NCBI GenBank assembly: GCA_019423565.1
Contig: JAHZBE010000001.1
Location: 124,001-188,000, forward strand
DNA: 64,000 bases
DNA from: a bacterium
Lineage (GTDB): Bacteria; Bacillota_I; Bacilli_A; RF39; UBA660
Direction of reading: 5' to 3'
Within the stretch, counting starts at the first letter, position 1. The number at the start of each line of letters is the position of its first letter. The position numbers and the translations under genes are program-made. This document shows positions 54,394 to 63,908 of this stretch, one piece after another. The notes under the pieces were generated by a model that was not told the DNA's origin, made no database searches, and worked only from the letters and a program-made list of their open reading frames with translations.

Positions 54394-56119
54394 ATTTATC
54401 TTTTTTTAATTCTGATTCATATAATTTTTTATATTCTTTTGATTTTTTTAATAATTCTTCATGTGTTCCTTCTGCAGTTATTTTTCCATTATCTAGTACC
54501 ATAATTTTATCACTATTTAATATAGTTGAAAATCTATGAGCAATAATTAAAATAGTATATTCGCCTTTCATATTATTTATTGCTTCTTGTATTTTCTTTT
54601 GTGTTTCATTATCAAGTGCACTTGTAGCTTCATCAAATAAAATAATTTCTGTTTTTTGAACTAATGCTCTAGCAATTGCAAGTCTTTGTTTTTGTCCACC
54701 AGATAAATTTACTCCACCTTCTCCAACAACTGTATCATATTTATCAGGAAGTGTATTAATAAAATCATCTAAACAAGCAACTTTTAATGCTTCTATCATT
54801 TCTTCTTCAGTAATATCTTCTTTTACAAGTTTTAAATTATCTCTTATACTAAGATTAAAAATATATGGACTTTGATTAATTATTGTAATATTACCTCTTA
54901 TTGAATCTTTATCTAACTCATTAATATTAATTCCATCTATTGTTATTTCACCAGAATCTATATTATATAACTTACATAAAAGATTAAATATTGTTGTTTT
55001 ACCTGCACCACTTTTACCAACAAATGCTACAGTACTATTTGCTTTAACTTTAAAATTTATTTTGTCTAGTATTTTCTTTTCATCATAAGCAAATGTAACA
55101 TCTTTAAATTCAAAATCACCATTAACTTTATCTATATGTTTGTTTCCAAAACTTTCCTTTTCAAATTTATCACCATTCATTATTTCTTTAATTCTATCTA
55201 CTGATAAATTAAAATCCTTAACTCTTTCAAGTAATGACCCAATCCAATATATTACATCTGATACTCTACTTGAATAATTATGTATTATTAATGCACTGGC
55301 AATAGTAATATCTTTATTTTCTATTAAAAATATTAATAAAACTATAAGAAGAAAATCCTTTAGATCAAGAAGTGTTCCACGATATAAATTATAGTTTCTA
55401 TCAACCTTATTCATTCTATATCTTTCTGTATTTAATTCAATAACTTTATTATGTAATTCATTTGTAAAACTATCTTCAGAATTAAGCATTTTAACATCTC
55501 TTATTCCTCTAACCATTTCACCAACAAAGCTTGAAACTTTTTCATTCATTTTTCTAAATTTCTTATCATTTTCATTTCTTAACTTTACTCTTTTTCTTTC
55601 TACTAAATATAATATTATAGTCATAACCATTATATAAACAAATACAACTTTATTTATTATGAAAGTAGCTACAAAAATACCAATATCAGTGACAATATTT
55701 GTTAAAAAATCAATAAGCATAGGAAATATGTCTGATAATTTTGATGTATCATTAGTTAGTCTTTGAATGAATAATCCAGAACCTGTACTATCTATATCTT
55801 TATTTTCTATCTTTAATATTTCTTTACCTAAACATGTTTGAAGATTTATATATGTCTCCCTAAACAAAATATTACTATTATGTCTTTTAAAATAATTACA
55901 AACATTTCTAAACCATTCAATTAGTAAAATAACAAAAGCAATTAATAATAATTGATGAAATTCATTATCAGTTAAATATACAATTATTTTAGCAGATAAT
56001 ATTGGTACAACAACACTTATAATTATTATTAAAATATTAACAATAATGAACCATATTAAATTTTTCTTTTGATCTTTTGCATAATTCCATGCAAATTTTA
56101 AATTTTTAAAAAACTCCAT
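54392..56119 (-). CDS. ABC exporter with fused membrane and ATPase domains
   Basis: 575 aa. Six membrane helices in residues 15-310 (ABC type IV exporter), then an ATPase domain: Walker A FVGKSGAGKTTIF (about 365), signature NLSGGQKQRLAIARAL, Walker B IILFDEATSALD and the H-loop IIAHRFSTI. Half-transporter that should form homodimers; lipid, peptide or drug export is typical. ATG 56119 (GAGGTG upstream) was chosen over a GTG two codons earlier. Single gene between terminators. Confidence 0.94.
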   Translation of the reverse strand: MEFFKNLKFAWNYAKDQKKNLIWFIIVNILIIIISVVVPILSAKIIVYLTDNEFHQLLLIAFVILLIEWFRNVCNYFKRHNSNILFRETYINLQTCLGKEILKIENKDIDSTGSGLFIQRLTNDTSKLSDIFPMLIDFLTNIVTDIGIFVATFIINKVVFVYIMVMTIILYLVERKRVKLRNENDKKFRKMNEKVSSFVGEMVRGIRDVKMLNSEDSFTNELHNKVIELNTERYRMNKVDRNYNLYRGTLLDLKDFLLIVLLIFLIENKDITIASALIIHNYSSRVSDVIYWIGSLLERVKDFNLSVDRIKEIMNGDKFEKESFGNKHIDKVNGDFEFKDVTFAYDEKKILDKINFKVKANSTVAFVGKSGAGKTTIFNLLCKLYNIDSGEITIDGININELDKDSIRGNITIINQSPYIFNLSIRDNLKLVKEDITEEEMIEALKVACLDDFINTLPDKYDTVVGEGGVNLSGGQKQRLAIARALVQKTEIILFDEATSALDNETQKKIQEAINNMKGEYTILIIAHRFSTILNSDKIMVLDNGKITAEGTHEELLKKSKEYKKLYESELKKDK

Positions 56120-56208
56120 AAACACCTCGCAATATAATTATATCAATAATACGAATAAATACAACTCTTGAATTATCAAGACATTTCTGATATAATATAG
56201 TTGTACAG

Positions 56209-56237
56209 AAAAAAGGTCATGTTATTGACCTTTTTTT
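56209..56237 (-). terminator. Terminator of the phosphorylase gene
   Basis: AAAAAAGGTCA with TGACCTTTTTTT around TGTTAT; overlaps the stop at 56236. Confidence 0.82.
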
Positions 56238-57507
56238 ACTTTACAACATCAAATATAATCTTTGGATTATCAATTTTTTCATTACTTATTTTAAACGCAC
56301 TATATAATTCATTGATGTCAATTTTTTCATCGTAAATAACAGTTAGTAATTTATCACCAACACTTACTTTTTCATTAATTTGTTTATTTAATTTTACACC
56401 TACACCATAATTTATTATGTCATCTTTACTTTGTCTTCCGGCACCCAATTTATTAATAAATTCTGCTAAAACTATAGGATTTATATCTGTAATATATCCG
56501 TCTTCCTTACTTATTAAATCAACACTTTCTTTTGAAAGTGAGATACTATCTATATCTCCATCTTGACTTTTAACAAGTTCTTTAAATTTATTTAGTGCTT
56601 CTTTATTATTTAATTTTTCTGTAACCATATCAAGTGCATCTTCTACACTTATTTCTTTTCCAATTGATACCATATATGAAGCAAGAACAAGACATAGTTT
56701 CGTAAATCTTTCTTCACCCTTACCATCAAGTGTCTCGATTGCTTCTTTTACCTCAATAGCATTTCCTATAGTATAACCAAGTGGATAATCCATATTAGTT
56801 ATAAGTGCGACAACTTCTTTACCAAAATTATTTCCTATTTTTATCATAGTTTCAGATAATTTTTTAGCATCTTCTATTGTTTTCATAAAGGCACCTCTTC
56901 CCACCTTTACATCTAAAACTATTTTATCTGCACCTGATGCTAATTTCTTACTCATTATACTAGATGCGATAAGTGGTATTGATTCTGTTGTACCAGTTAC
57001 ATCTCTTAAAGCATATATTTTTTTATCTGCTGGTACTAAATTACCAGATTGTGATACAAGTGATATACCTATATCATTTACTTGATTAATAAATCTTTCT
57101 TCACTTATATTTGTATTAAATCCTTTTATTGATTCTAACTTATCTATTGTTCCACCAGTAAATCCAAGTCCTTTTCCACTCATTTTAGCAATAGGAACAC
57201 CACATGCTGCCGCAAGTGGTCCAACTACTAATGTAGTTTTATCACCAACTCCACCTGTTGAATGCTTATCAACTTTAACACCATTTATTTTAGATAAATC
57301 AATTTTATCTCCACTATCTAACATTATTTTTGTTAAATTAAATATTTCTTCTTCTGTCATTCCATTTAATACAATCGCCATTAAAAGTGAACTCATTTGA
57401 TAATCTTTTACTTCACCACTAATAAAGTTATCCACAGCATATTTTATTTCATCATATGTAAGTATTTCTTTATTTTTCTTTTTTACTATAATATCTATTA
57501 TATTCAT
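56236..57507 (-). CDS. pdp: Pyrimidine-nucleoside phosphorylase
   Basis: 423 aa. KVDKHSTGGVGDKTTLVVGP (substrate and phosphate site, about 79) and KMSGKGLGFTGGTIDKLE, then the C-terminal thymidine phosphorylase domain (ELYSAFKISNEKI). Cleaves uridine and thymidine to base and ribose-1-phosphate. Thymidine phosphorylase is the alternative; length near 430 and the sequence fit the Bacillus Pdp group better. Single gene. Confidence 0.95.
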   Translation of the reverse strand: MNIIDIIVKKKNKEILTYDEIKYAVDNFISGEVKDYQMSSLLMAIVLNGMTEEEIFNLTKIMLDSGDKIDLSKINGVKVDKHSTGGVGDKTTLVVGPLAAACGVPIAKMSGKGLGFTGGTIDKLESIKGFNTNISEERFINQVNDIGISLVSQSGNLVPADKKIYALRDVTGTTESIPLIASSIMSKKLASGADKIVLDVKVGRGAFMKTIEDAKKLSETMIKIGNNFGKEVVALITNMDYPLGYTIGNAIEVKEAIETLDGKGEERFTKLCLVLASYMVSIGKEISVEDALDMVTEKLNNKEALNKFKELVKSQDGDIDSISLSKESVDLISKEDGYITDINPIVLAEFINKLGAGRQSKDDIINYGVGVKLNKQINEKVSVGDKLLTVIYDEKIDINELYSAFKISNEKIDNPKIIFDVVK

Positions 57508-57606
57508 TTTTTCACCTCTATTATAAGTTAATTATATCATATTTAATTTTATTTTACATTACATTAAATTAGTGTTATAATACTTTCCTAGAAAAGAGGT
57601 AATATT

Positions 57607-58290
57607 ATGGAAAAAAACAAAAGAAAAATAATGATAGCGTATTTATCTTTAGCTTCTTTATGTCTTAGTGGATGCAAATCAAATACTATTACTAATAATG
57701 AAAATAAAACTAATATAGAACAAACAACAGAAAGTACTACTATAACAACCACTGAAACAACAGAAGAATATATTAATACAACAGAAACTACAATAGTTAC
57801 AACTGAAGAAATAAATAATGACGATGATAAAGATTTAGAAATAAAAGAAAATTTCGATGATTATCAGAAAAATCTTAATGAATTAGTAGAAAATAATGAT
57901 ATTGATAATATTAAAAAATATGGAAAAGAAATTTTTGTAAATATGGTTGATTTTATATTTTATGATAAAGAAATCAGAGGTATAAAATTTAGTGAATTGA
58001 AAGAGGAAACAAAACAAGATATATATGAAACTTTTTGTGATATAGATTCTCTTATAATAAGGTATTGTCCTGATTATAAAGAAAATATTGGTGAAAAATA
58101 TGAAGCTGTAAAAGATTTTACAAGTAAGGCATATTATAAAACATTAGATGTGATTAAAGAAAAAATCGGGGAAGAAAACTATGAAAAAGTAAAAGAAACA
58201 AAAGACAATTTCAAAGAAAAAGCAAAAGATGGAACTGAGAATGTAAAAAAATACATAAAAGAGAAATATGAAAACTGGAGAGATAAATAA
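57607..58290 (+). CDS. Lipoprotein with Thr-rich linker
   Basis: 227 aa. Signal KIMIAYLSLASLCLSGC with lipobox LCLSGC. Residues about 25-65 are dominated by Thr and Glu (TTESTTITTTETTEEY), probably a surface stalk, then a mainly helical domain of 130 residues (ends YIKEKYENWRDK). It is anchored on the outer membrane face. Function unknown. ATG follows AGAGGTAATATT. Confidence 0.82.
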   Translation: MEKNKRKIMIAYLSLASLCLSGCKSNTITNNENKTNIEQTTESTTITTTETTEEYINTTETTIVTTEEINNDDDKDLEIKENFDDYQKNLNELVENNDIDNIKKYGKEIFVNMVDFIFYDKEIRGIKFSELKEETKQDIYETFCDIDSLIIRYCPDYKENIGEKYEAVKDFTSKAYYKTLDVIKEKIGEENYEKVKETKDNFKEKAKDGTENVKKYIKEKYENWRDK

Positions 58291-58324
58291 AAAAAACATA
58301 TAGAAATAACTATATGTTTTTTAT
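58291..58324. terminator. Bidirectional terminator
   Basis: AAAACATATAG (58293-58303) with CTATATGTTTT (58310-58320), A-run left and T-run right, between convergent genes ending at 58290 and 58310. Confidence 0.85.
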
Positions 58325-58666
58325 TTTACTAATATATTCAACTCTTCTTTTAGGGTCTTCTCTTAAATATTCTACTAATTTTGGATTTTTTCTTATTTCA
58401 TTTATAATTTGAATATCTTCTTTTGGAAGAACTACCTTATAATCTTCTTCATTTTCAGCTACAACTACGTTATCCATACCAAGTAAGTATGCTGAAGTTG
58501 TATCAAGTGCATTAATTAAATCCACAAAAGTATCCAAATTTGGAGTCCTAGTTCCTTTCTCATAACAACAAACAGATACTTTTGTAACATTAATCATATC
58601 TGCAAGATCTTGTTGTGTTAATCCTTTTGCTTTTCTAAGTTCTCTAACTCTTGATCCAATAAACAT
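58310..58666 (-). CDS. XRE-family transcriptional regulator
   Basis: 118 aa. Helix-turn-helix of the Cro/CI class at residues 4-58 (RELRKAKGLTQQDLADMINV, VSCCYEKGTRTPNLDTFVDL); the short C-terminal half is acidic and may bind a partner. Single gene. The 166-bp region between it and the SSB gene holds the SSB terminator and no other clear feature. Confidence 0.9.
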   Translation of the reverse strand: MFIGSRVRELRKAKGLTQQDLADMINVTKVSVCCYEKGTRTPNLDTFVDLINALDTTSAYLLGMDNVVVAENEEDYKVVLPKEDIQIINEIRKNPKLVEYLREDPKRRVEYISKIKNI

Positions 58667-58817
58667 TTACTACTACCACTCTTTCATTAACTTATGGTTA
58701 AAGTATAAATAATTAGATAATGTAATTGTTTAAAGTTAACTAAATAGAAATTATTATTTACATTTATAATTCTTATACTTTTCAAATATTATTTTGGATA
58801 AGTTTTATATTTATATA

Positions 58818-58856
58818 CGAAAAGAAACAGATTTATTTATTTTCTGTTTCTTTATT
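58818..58856 (-). terminator. Terminator of the ssb gene
   Basis: AAGAAACAG with CTGTTTCTT around an A/T loop; overlaps the ssb stop; T-run on the minus strand. Confidence 0.75.
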
Positions 58857-59174
58857 TTTATTACTTGATAAAAATGTTACTTTTTCTGCAACTACTTCTG
58901 TTGCATATTTCTTTTCTTCATCTTTTTCATAAATTCTTGTTTGAACTCTTCCTTTAACACCAAGAAGATCACCTTTTTTACAGTACGCACTTGTATTTTC
59001 TGCAATACCTGTCCATAATGTACAATCAATGAAATCTGTTTCATATTCTCCAGATACATTTTTATAACTTCTTGGAACAGCAAGAGTAATATTAGTTACT
59101 TTCTTTCCTGAATCTGTTTCTCTAAGTTCAGGATCTTTAACAAGTCTTCCAACAATTACTATTTGATTTAACAT
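58833..59174 (-). CDS. ssb: Short single-stranded DNA-binding protein
   Basis: 113 aa. Typical SSB fold start LNQIVIVGRLVKDPELRET, middle DFIDCTLWTGIAENTSAYCKKGDLLGVKGRVQTR. It lacks the disordered linker and the acidic DDLPF-type tip, ending at KETENK. The same length as Bacillus SsbB, the second SSB. It may be a competence or accessory SSB, with a full SSB elsewhere. Three ATTTTTGYATA motifs lie upstream. AGGAGG precedes the ATG. Confidence 0.92.
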   Translation of the reverse strand: MLNQIVIVGRLVKDPELRETDSGKKVTNITLAVPRSYKNVSGEYETDFIDCTLWTGIAENTSAYCKKGDLLGVKGRVQTRIYEKDEEKKYATEVVAEKVTFLSSNKNKETENK

Positions 59175-59242
59175 GACATTTTCCTCCTTTCAGTGCTGTA
59201 TAATACACTACTAAAAAGAAGAAATCAAAGCACAAAAATGGT

Positions 59243-59307
59243 ATTTTTGCATAGAAAAAATACTCAAAAATTGAATTTTTGTATAACAAAAAAGGAATTT
59301 TTGCATA
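59243..59307. repeat. Three ATTTTTGYATA motifs upstream of ssb
   Basis: Copies at 59243-59253, 59275-59285 and 59297-59307, spaced 32 and 22 nt. The last overlaps the sufB terminator. They may be regulator sites for ssb, or chance in A+T-rich DNA. Confidence 0.4.
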
Positions 59308-59322
59308 AAATTCCTTTCTAAA
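59290..59322 (-). terminator. Terminator of the suf operon
   Basis: AAAGGAATTTT with AAAATTCCTTT around TGCAT; T-run on the minus strand after the sufB stop at 59325. Confidence 0.82.
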
Positions 59323-59324
59323 AT

Positions 59325-60665
59325 TTAAATATTGCACATTTTTTGAAAATTGTTTTTTAATAAATTATTTAATTCTACTGCATATTCAAGTGGTAATTCT
59401 TCTGTAAATTCTTCTATAAATCCTATTAATGATAATTCTATTGCTTTTTCTTCATCAATTCCTCTACTCATAAGATAGAATAATTTATCTTCATCTAATT
59501 TTGAAACTGTTGCCTCATGTTCTATTATTGATGACTCATTTTTACATATATTAGTAGGAATTGTATCGCTTTTTGAAAATTTATCTAAAAGAATAGTATC
59601 ACATTTTATACTTGATCTTGAATTAGTAGCATTCTCTTCTATACTTACTAAACCTCTATAACTAGCATTTCCACCACTTCTACCTATTGATTTTGCGATT
59701 ATATGACTTCTTGTATTTTTACCTAAATGGATCATTTTAGCACCTGTATCTTGAATTTGATTATTAGATGCAACAGCAATAGAAATACATTCACCAACTG
59801 AATTATCTCCTTTTAAAATACATGCTGGATACTTCATATTGATTTTAGAACCAATATTACCATCTATCCACTGCATAGTACCACCTTCATCAACTATTGC
59901 TCTTTTTGTTACTAAATTGTTTACATTATCTGACCAGTTTTGTATTGTTGTATATCTACATTTTGCATTTTTACCAATAAATATTTCAACAACAGCTGCA
60001 TGAAGTGAATCAGTAGTATAAGTTGGTGCTGTACATCCTTCTATATAGTGTACTTCAGAATCGTCATCAACTATTATAAGTGATCTTTCAAATTGTCCCA
60101 TATCTTTTGTATTAATTCTAAAATAACTTTGAAGTGGTCTATCTAATTTTGTATGTGGAGGTACATAAATAAATGTTCCGCCACTCCATACGGCACCATT
60201 TAATGCTGTAAATTTATTTTCATTATAATCTACTAATGTACCAAAGTATTTTTTAAATAACTCTGGATATTTTTTTAGTGCAGTATCTGTATCACAAAAT
60301 ATTATATTTTTTTCTTCCAAATCTTTAATCATATTATGATATATTGCTTCACTATCATATTGAACACCAAGTCCATCTAAATATTCTTTTTCCTGTTCTA
60401 TTACTCCAATATCATCAAATGTCTTTTTAACATTTTTGTTTACATTATTCCAAGAATTATGTACTTCATTATCAATTCTTTTATAATAAGTTATATTATT
60501 AAAATCAATATTTATCTTTGGTCCAAAAGAAGGAAGAGGTTTATTTGTAAAATCTTTATATGATTTTAATCTATATTCTAGCATCCATTCTGGTTCATTT
60601 TTTAATTCAGATATTTTTCTTACCTTTTCTTCATCTAAACCTTTTTCGAATTTTACTTTCTTCAT
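59325..60665 (-). CDS. sufB: Fe-S cluster assembly scaffold SufB
   Basis: 446 aa, near normal. Contains SufBD core pieces: TYYKRI, FIYVPPHTKLDRPLQ, YIEGCTAPTYTTDSLHAAVVE with the conserved Cys, SNQIQDTGAKMIHLGKNTRS, ISRG-like YRGLVSIEENATNSRSSIKC and MSRGIDEEKAIELSLIGFIEEF. With SufC and SufD forms the SufBC2D scaffold. Last gene of sufCDSUB. The ATG follows ATAGGAGG. Confidence 0.96.
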   Translation of the reverse strand: MKKVKFEKGLDEEKVRKISELKNEPEWMLEYRLKSYKDFTNKPLPSFGPKINIDFNNITYYKRIDNEVHNSWNNVNKNVKKTFDDIGVIEQEKEYLDGLGVQYDSEAIYHNMIKDLEEKNIIFCDTDTALKKYPELFKKYFGTLVDYNENKFTALNGAVWSGGTFIYVPPHTKLDRPLQSYFRINTKDMGQFERSLIIVDDDSEVHYIEGCTAPTYTTDSLHAAVVEIFIGKNAKCRYTTIQNWSDNVNNLVTKRAIVDEGGTMQWIDGNIGSKINMKYPACILKGDNSVGECISIAVASNNQIQDTGAKMIHLGKNTRSHIIAKSIGRSGGNASYRGLVSIEENATNSRSSIKCDTILLDKFSKSDTIPTNICKNESSIIEHEATVSKLDEDKLFYLMSRGIDEEKAIELSLIGFIEEFTEELPLEYAVELNNLLKNNFQKMCNI

Positions 60666-60674
60666 AATTACCTC

Positions 60675-61091
60675 CTATTTTTCTATTAAATCTTTTATTC
60701 CAAGTATTGCGAGTGTTGCACATTTTTTTCTTGCTGGTTGTTTATATATATCTTCATACGCAAGTAATTCTTCTAATAAATCTTTATCATATTCTTCTTC
60801 ATTAATCATTTTTTCATAGTTATCTATTATCTTTAGTGCTTCTTCTTTTGTTTTACCAATTAATTTTTGAATTGATATAGATGCCGATGATACTGCGATT
60901 GCACATGCTTCTCCTTCAAATCTTATATCTTCTATTTTATTATCATTCATTTTAAGTTGTATATCAAAATTATCAATACAAGATGAATTGTTTTTATTTT
61001 CTTTTAAATATGTACTATCATCTACAAGTCCTTTATGAAAAGGTTTTTCATAATTTTCTAATATTAATGTTCTTTTAAAATTTGGATCCAT
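60675..61091 (-). CDS. sufU: SufU, zinc-dependent sulfur relay protein
   Basis: 138 aa. Three ligand Cys at about 38 (SSCID), 63 (EACAIAV) and 124 (KKCATLA) with the Asp of CxD (D40) in place, and an acidic insert of about 20 residues characteristic of SufU over IscU. It receives sulfur from SufS. The usual CGD is CID here. Between sufS and sufB, 2 nt from sufS. Confidence 0.92.
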   Translation of the reverse strand: MDPNFKRTLILENYEKPFHKGLVDDSTYLKENKNNSSCIDNFDIQLKMNDNKIEDIRFEGEACAIAVSSASISIQKLIGKTKEEALKIIDNYEKMINEEEYDKDLLEELLAYEDIYKQPARKKCATLAILGIKDLIEK

Positions 61092-61093
61092 TT

Positions 61094-62296
61094 TTATACA
61101 CCTAAACTTTCTTCTAATATTCTATCATTATCCAATGCTTTTATTAATTTGTCTGCATCTTCTTTATTATTATAAAAATATATACTAACTCTGCATGTAT
61201 TTTTTATTCCAAGTTCATCTTCTAGTTTTTTTGCACAGTGGCTTCCACTTCTAACGCATATATTATATTTATCTAAGTATATTGCTGTATCTTGCGCAAA
61301 TACACCATCTATATTAAATGCTACTGTAGCACCTTCTACATTTTCATTGTATATTTTTACATTTTTTAGTTTCTTTAAACCATTTATAATATAGTGTTTT
61401 AATTCATCGCAATATTCTTCTATGTTATCAATACCTATATTATTTATATAGTCAATCGCACTTCCAAATCCAATAACACCAGCAATATTTCCTGTTCCTG
61501 CTTCTAATCTATAAGGTAGTTCCTTATATTCTATTTCACTAGGACTAACAAATGCAATATTCATACCACCACCTACTTTAGTAGGTTTTATTGTATCAAG
61601 TAATTCATACTTACCATAAAGCACACCAACACCTGTTGGTCCAAGCATTTTATGTGCCGATATAGCTAAAAAGTCTATATCTAAATCTTGTACATCTACA
61701 TTTGTATGACCTACACTTTGTGCTCCATCAACTACTACTAATATACCTTTTTTATGTGCATAATTTATTATTTCTTTTATTGGTCTTACATCACCTATAA
61801 CATTTGATATATGCGCAATTGAGATTACTTTTGTTTTATCTGTTATACTTTTTATAACATTTTCCATTGTTACTTCATGATTACTAGTTAAAGGTATATA
61901 GTTTACTTTTATACCCATTTCATTTTCAAGTTCAAACCAAGGAAGTATATTTGATGCATGTTCTGCTTTTGTAAGTAATACTTCATCACCTGGTTTTAAA
62001 TTATACTTAAAATATCCATTAACTATTTCATTTAATGACTCAGTTGAACCACTAGTAAATATTATTTCTTCTCTTCTACTAGCATTAATTAATTCTTTTA
62101 CTTTATCTCTAACATTTTCGTATTCATCACTTGCTTTTAAACTAAGTGAATAATCACCTCTATGTGCATTAGATGAATAATTCTTATAATAATCACACAT
62201 CTTATCAATTACACAATTTGGTTTAAATGTTGTCGCACCATTATCAAAATATACAATATCTTTTTCTAGCATAGGGAAGTCTTTTCTATAATTCAT
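61094..62296 (-). CDS. sufS: Cysteine desulfurase SufS
   Basis: 400 aa. Group II PLP enzyme: YFDNGATTFKPN, VDGAQSVGH, the PLP Lys in ISAHKMLGPTGVGVLYG (about 222) and the active Cys in CVRSGSHCAKKL (about 358). It makes sulfur for cluster assembly, acting with SufU. ATG follows GGAGGTGAAAAA and overlaps closely with the sufD stop. Confidence 0.97.
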   Translation of the reverse strand: MNYRKDFPMLEKDIVYFDNGATTFKPNCVIDKMCDYYKNYSSNAHRGDYSLSLKASDEYENVRDKVKELINASRREEIIFTSGSTESLNEIVNGYFKYNLKPGDEVLLTKAEHASNILPWFELENEMGIKVNYIPLTSNHEVTMENVIKSITDKTKVISIAHISNVIGDVRPIKEIINYAHKKGILVVVDGAQSVGHTNVDVQDLDIDFLAISAHKMLGPTGVGVLYGKYELLDTIKPTKVGGGMNIAFVSPSEIEYKELPYRLEAGTGNIAGVIGFGSAIDYINNIGIDNIEEYCDELKHYIINGLKKLKNVKIYNENVEGATVAFNIDGVFAQDTAIYLDKYNICVRSGSHCAKKLEDELGIKNTCRVSIYFYNNKEDADKLIKALDNDRILEESLGV

Positions 62297-62300
62297 TTTT

Positions 62301-63002
62301 TCACCTCCAATACTTTTTAATAATTTTCTTTAAATCATCCTTTACATCATCAGTTATATTAAATTCATTTAATAAAAATCCATTAATTAAAAGTTCGTAA
62401 CATTTATTTTCATCTAGTCCTCTTGAATTTAAATAAAATAATTCTTCTTCATCAAATTTACCAATATACGCACCATGTGATGCTTCTACATCATATTCAT
62501 CAATAAATAAATTAGGTTCTATTTTTGATTTATTATCATTCATAATAATAATTTTATTATCTTGATGTAAAACACTTTTTTCTGAACCATTTGGTATATA
62601 TCCATTGTTCTTTATATATATAGAATTATTATCTATTGTAAGTCCATGTATATTTGTATTACTTGTGCAGTTTTTATTATTATGATGAATACTAACATCA
62701 TAATTATTTTCATTTAATGAAATAGATGAAATATTAATTAATACATTTGAATTTTTTCCATTAATATTTACATTTATATTTCTATTTATATTTTTTGATG
62801 CATCAAATATATTAAATATAAGGTTACAGTTTTCATTAATATCAAAATTATAACTTACATCCTTATCTTCTTCATTAATTATAGTAAGCGTAATATCTAC
62901 ATTATCATTTACTCTTATATCTTTATTACCATTTTCTTTTAATATAAATTCTCCATTATCTTCAAAATCAATACTACTCTTTTCTATTAATATATTATTC
63001 AT
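62301..63002 (-). CDS. sufD: SufD-like scaffold protein
   Basis: 233 aa, much shorter than typical SufD (about 430). The conserved C-terminal part is present (FIDEYDVEASHGAYIGKFDE, ELFYLNSRGLDENKCYELLINGFL with the essential His), and preceded by an Asn- and Asp-rich beta stretch; the N-terminal helical region is missing. No frameshift is seen, so a compact variant is likely, as in small-genome relatives. Between sufC and sufS. Confidence 0.88.
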   Translation of the reverse strand: MNNILIEKSSIDFEDNGEFILKENGNKDIRVNDNVDITLTIINEEDKDVSYNFDINENCNLIFNIFDASKNINRNINVNINGKNSNVLINISSISLNENNYDVSIHHNNKNCTSNTNIHGLTIDNNSIYIKNNGYIPNGSEKSVLHQDNKIIIMNDNKSKIEPNLFIDEYDVEASHGAYIGKFDEEELFYLNSRGLDENKCYELLINGFLLNEFNITDDVKDDLKKIIKKYWR

Positions 63003-63009
63003 ATATCAA

Positions 63010-63762
63010 TTATTCACTTACGATACTTGCACTATTTTTGTAAGCATCATATCCTTTTTCTTCTATTTCAAGAGCAAGACTTGCATCTCCTGTTTTCTTG
63101 ATATTTCCATTTACCATAACATGTACATAATCTGGTTTTATATATTGTAGTATTTTAGGATAATGAGTAATTATAAGTACTGATGTGTTTTCATGTTCTT
63201 TTAAATAACTATTTATATTTTCACAAACAATTTTTAAACTATCTACATCAAGTCCTGAATCAAGTTCATCAAGTATTATGAATTTAGGTTCTAATACTTT
63301 TAATTGAAGTATTTCATTTTTCTTTTTTTCCCCACCTGAAAAACCTTTATTCATACTTCTGTGAATCATATTTTCATCCATTTTTAAGTCTTTTACTGCG
63401 CTATCAATTTTCTTTATATATTGATATAATGAAACTTCTTCTTTTTCATTTAATGCAGTTCTTAAAAAATCAGCAGTTGTTACTCCATCTATTTCACATG
63501 GAAGTTGATTACATAAAAAGATTCCTTTTCTTGCTATTTCATCTGTAGACATATTTGTTATATCTACGTCATCAAACATTATTTTTCCAGATAACTTTTG
63601 ATATTTTTTGTTATTTAAAATAACTTTCGATAAAGTACTTTTCCCTGTACCATTTGGTCCCATTAAGGCATGTACTTCACCATCATTTATGTTTAAGTAA
63701 AAATTCTTTAATATATCTTTACCATCTATACTTGTACTTAAATTTTCAATTTTAAGCATAAC
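63010..63762 (-). CDS. sufC: Fe-S assembly ATPase SufC
   Basis: 250 aa. ABC ATPase: Walker A GPNGTGKST (about 36), Q-loop CNQLPCEIDGVTTADFLR, signature GFSGGEKKKNEI and Walker B FIILDELDSGLDVDSL. Subunit that drives SufBD. ATG 63762 follows GGAGATG; an earlier ATG at 63777 is in the leader. First gene of sufCDSUB. Promoter on the minus strand lies in the 60-nt gap from the HIT gene. Confidence 0.96.
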   Translation of the reverse strand, partial: VMLKIENLSTSIDGKDILKNFYLNINDGEVHALMGPNGTGKSTLSKVILNNKKYQKLSGKIMFDDVDITNMSTDEIARKGIFLCNQLPCEIDGVTTADFLRTALNEKEEVSLYQYIKKIDSAVKDLKMDENMIHRSMNKGFSGGEKKKNEILQLKVLEPKFIILDELDSGLDVDSLKIVCENINSYLKEHENTSVLIITHYPKILQYIKPDYVHVMVNGNIKKTGDASLALEIEEKGYDAYKNSASIVSE

Positions 63763-63822
63763 ATCATCTCCAAACATTATTATTTTACCATAAAAGTATA
63801 TATTTTTTTAGTGCTTTTTGTT

Positions 63823-63908
63823 AAAATTATTAGAGGAGATGATAAAAATGGATTGTATTTTTTGTAAAATTATTAGAGGAGATGATAAAAATGGATTGTA
63901 TTTTTTGT
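63823..63908 (+). repeat. 43-bp tandem duplication over the HIT gene start
   Basis: 63823-63865 is repeated exactly at 63866-63908. Each copy has a ribosome site (TTAGAGGAG) and ATGGATTGTATT. The first ATG (63848) reads 20 codons and stops at 63910; the second (63891) is the HIT gene start. 43 is not a multiple of three. Confidence 0.95.

Noticed and set aside
59137..59337. 66-aa ORF rich in Phe and Tyr upstream of ssb
   Set aside because: It reads through the terminator and the ATTTTTGYATA repeats and overlaps the ssb start; no ribosome site.
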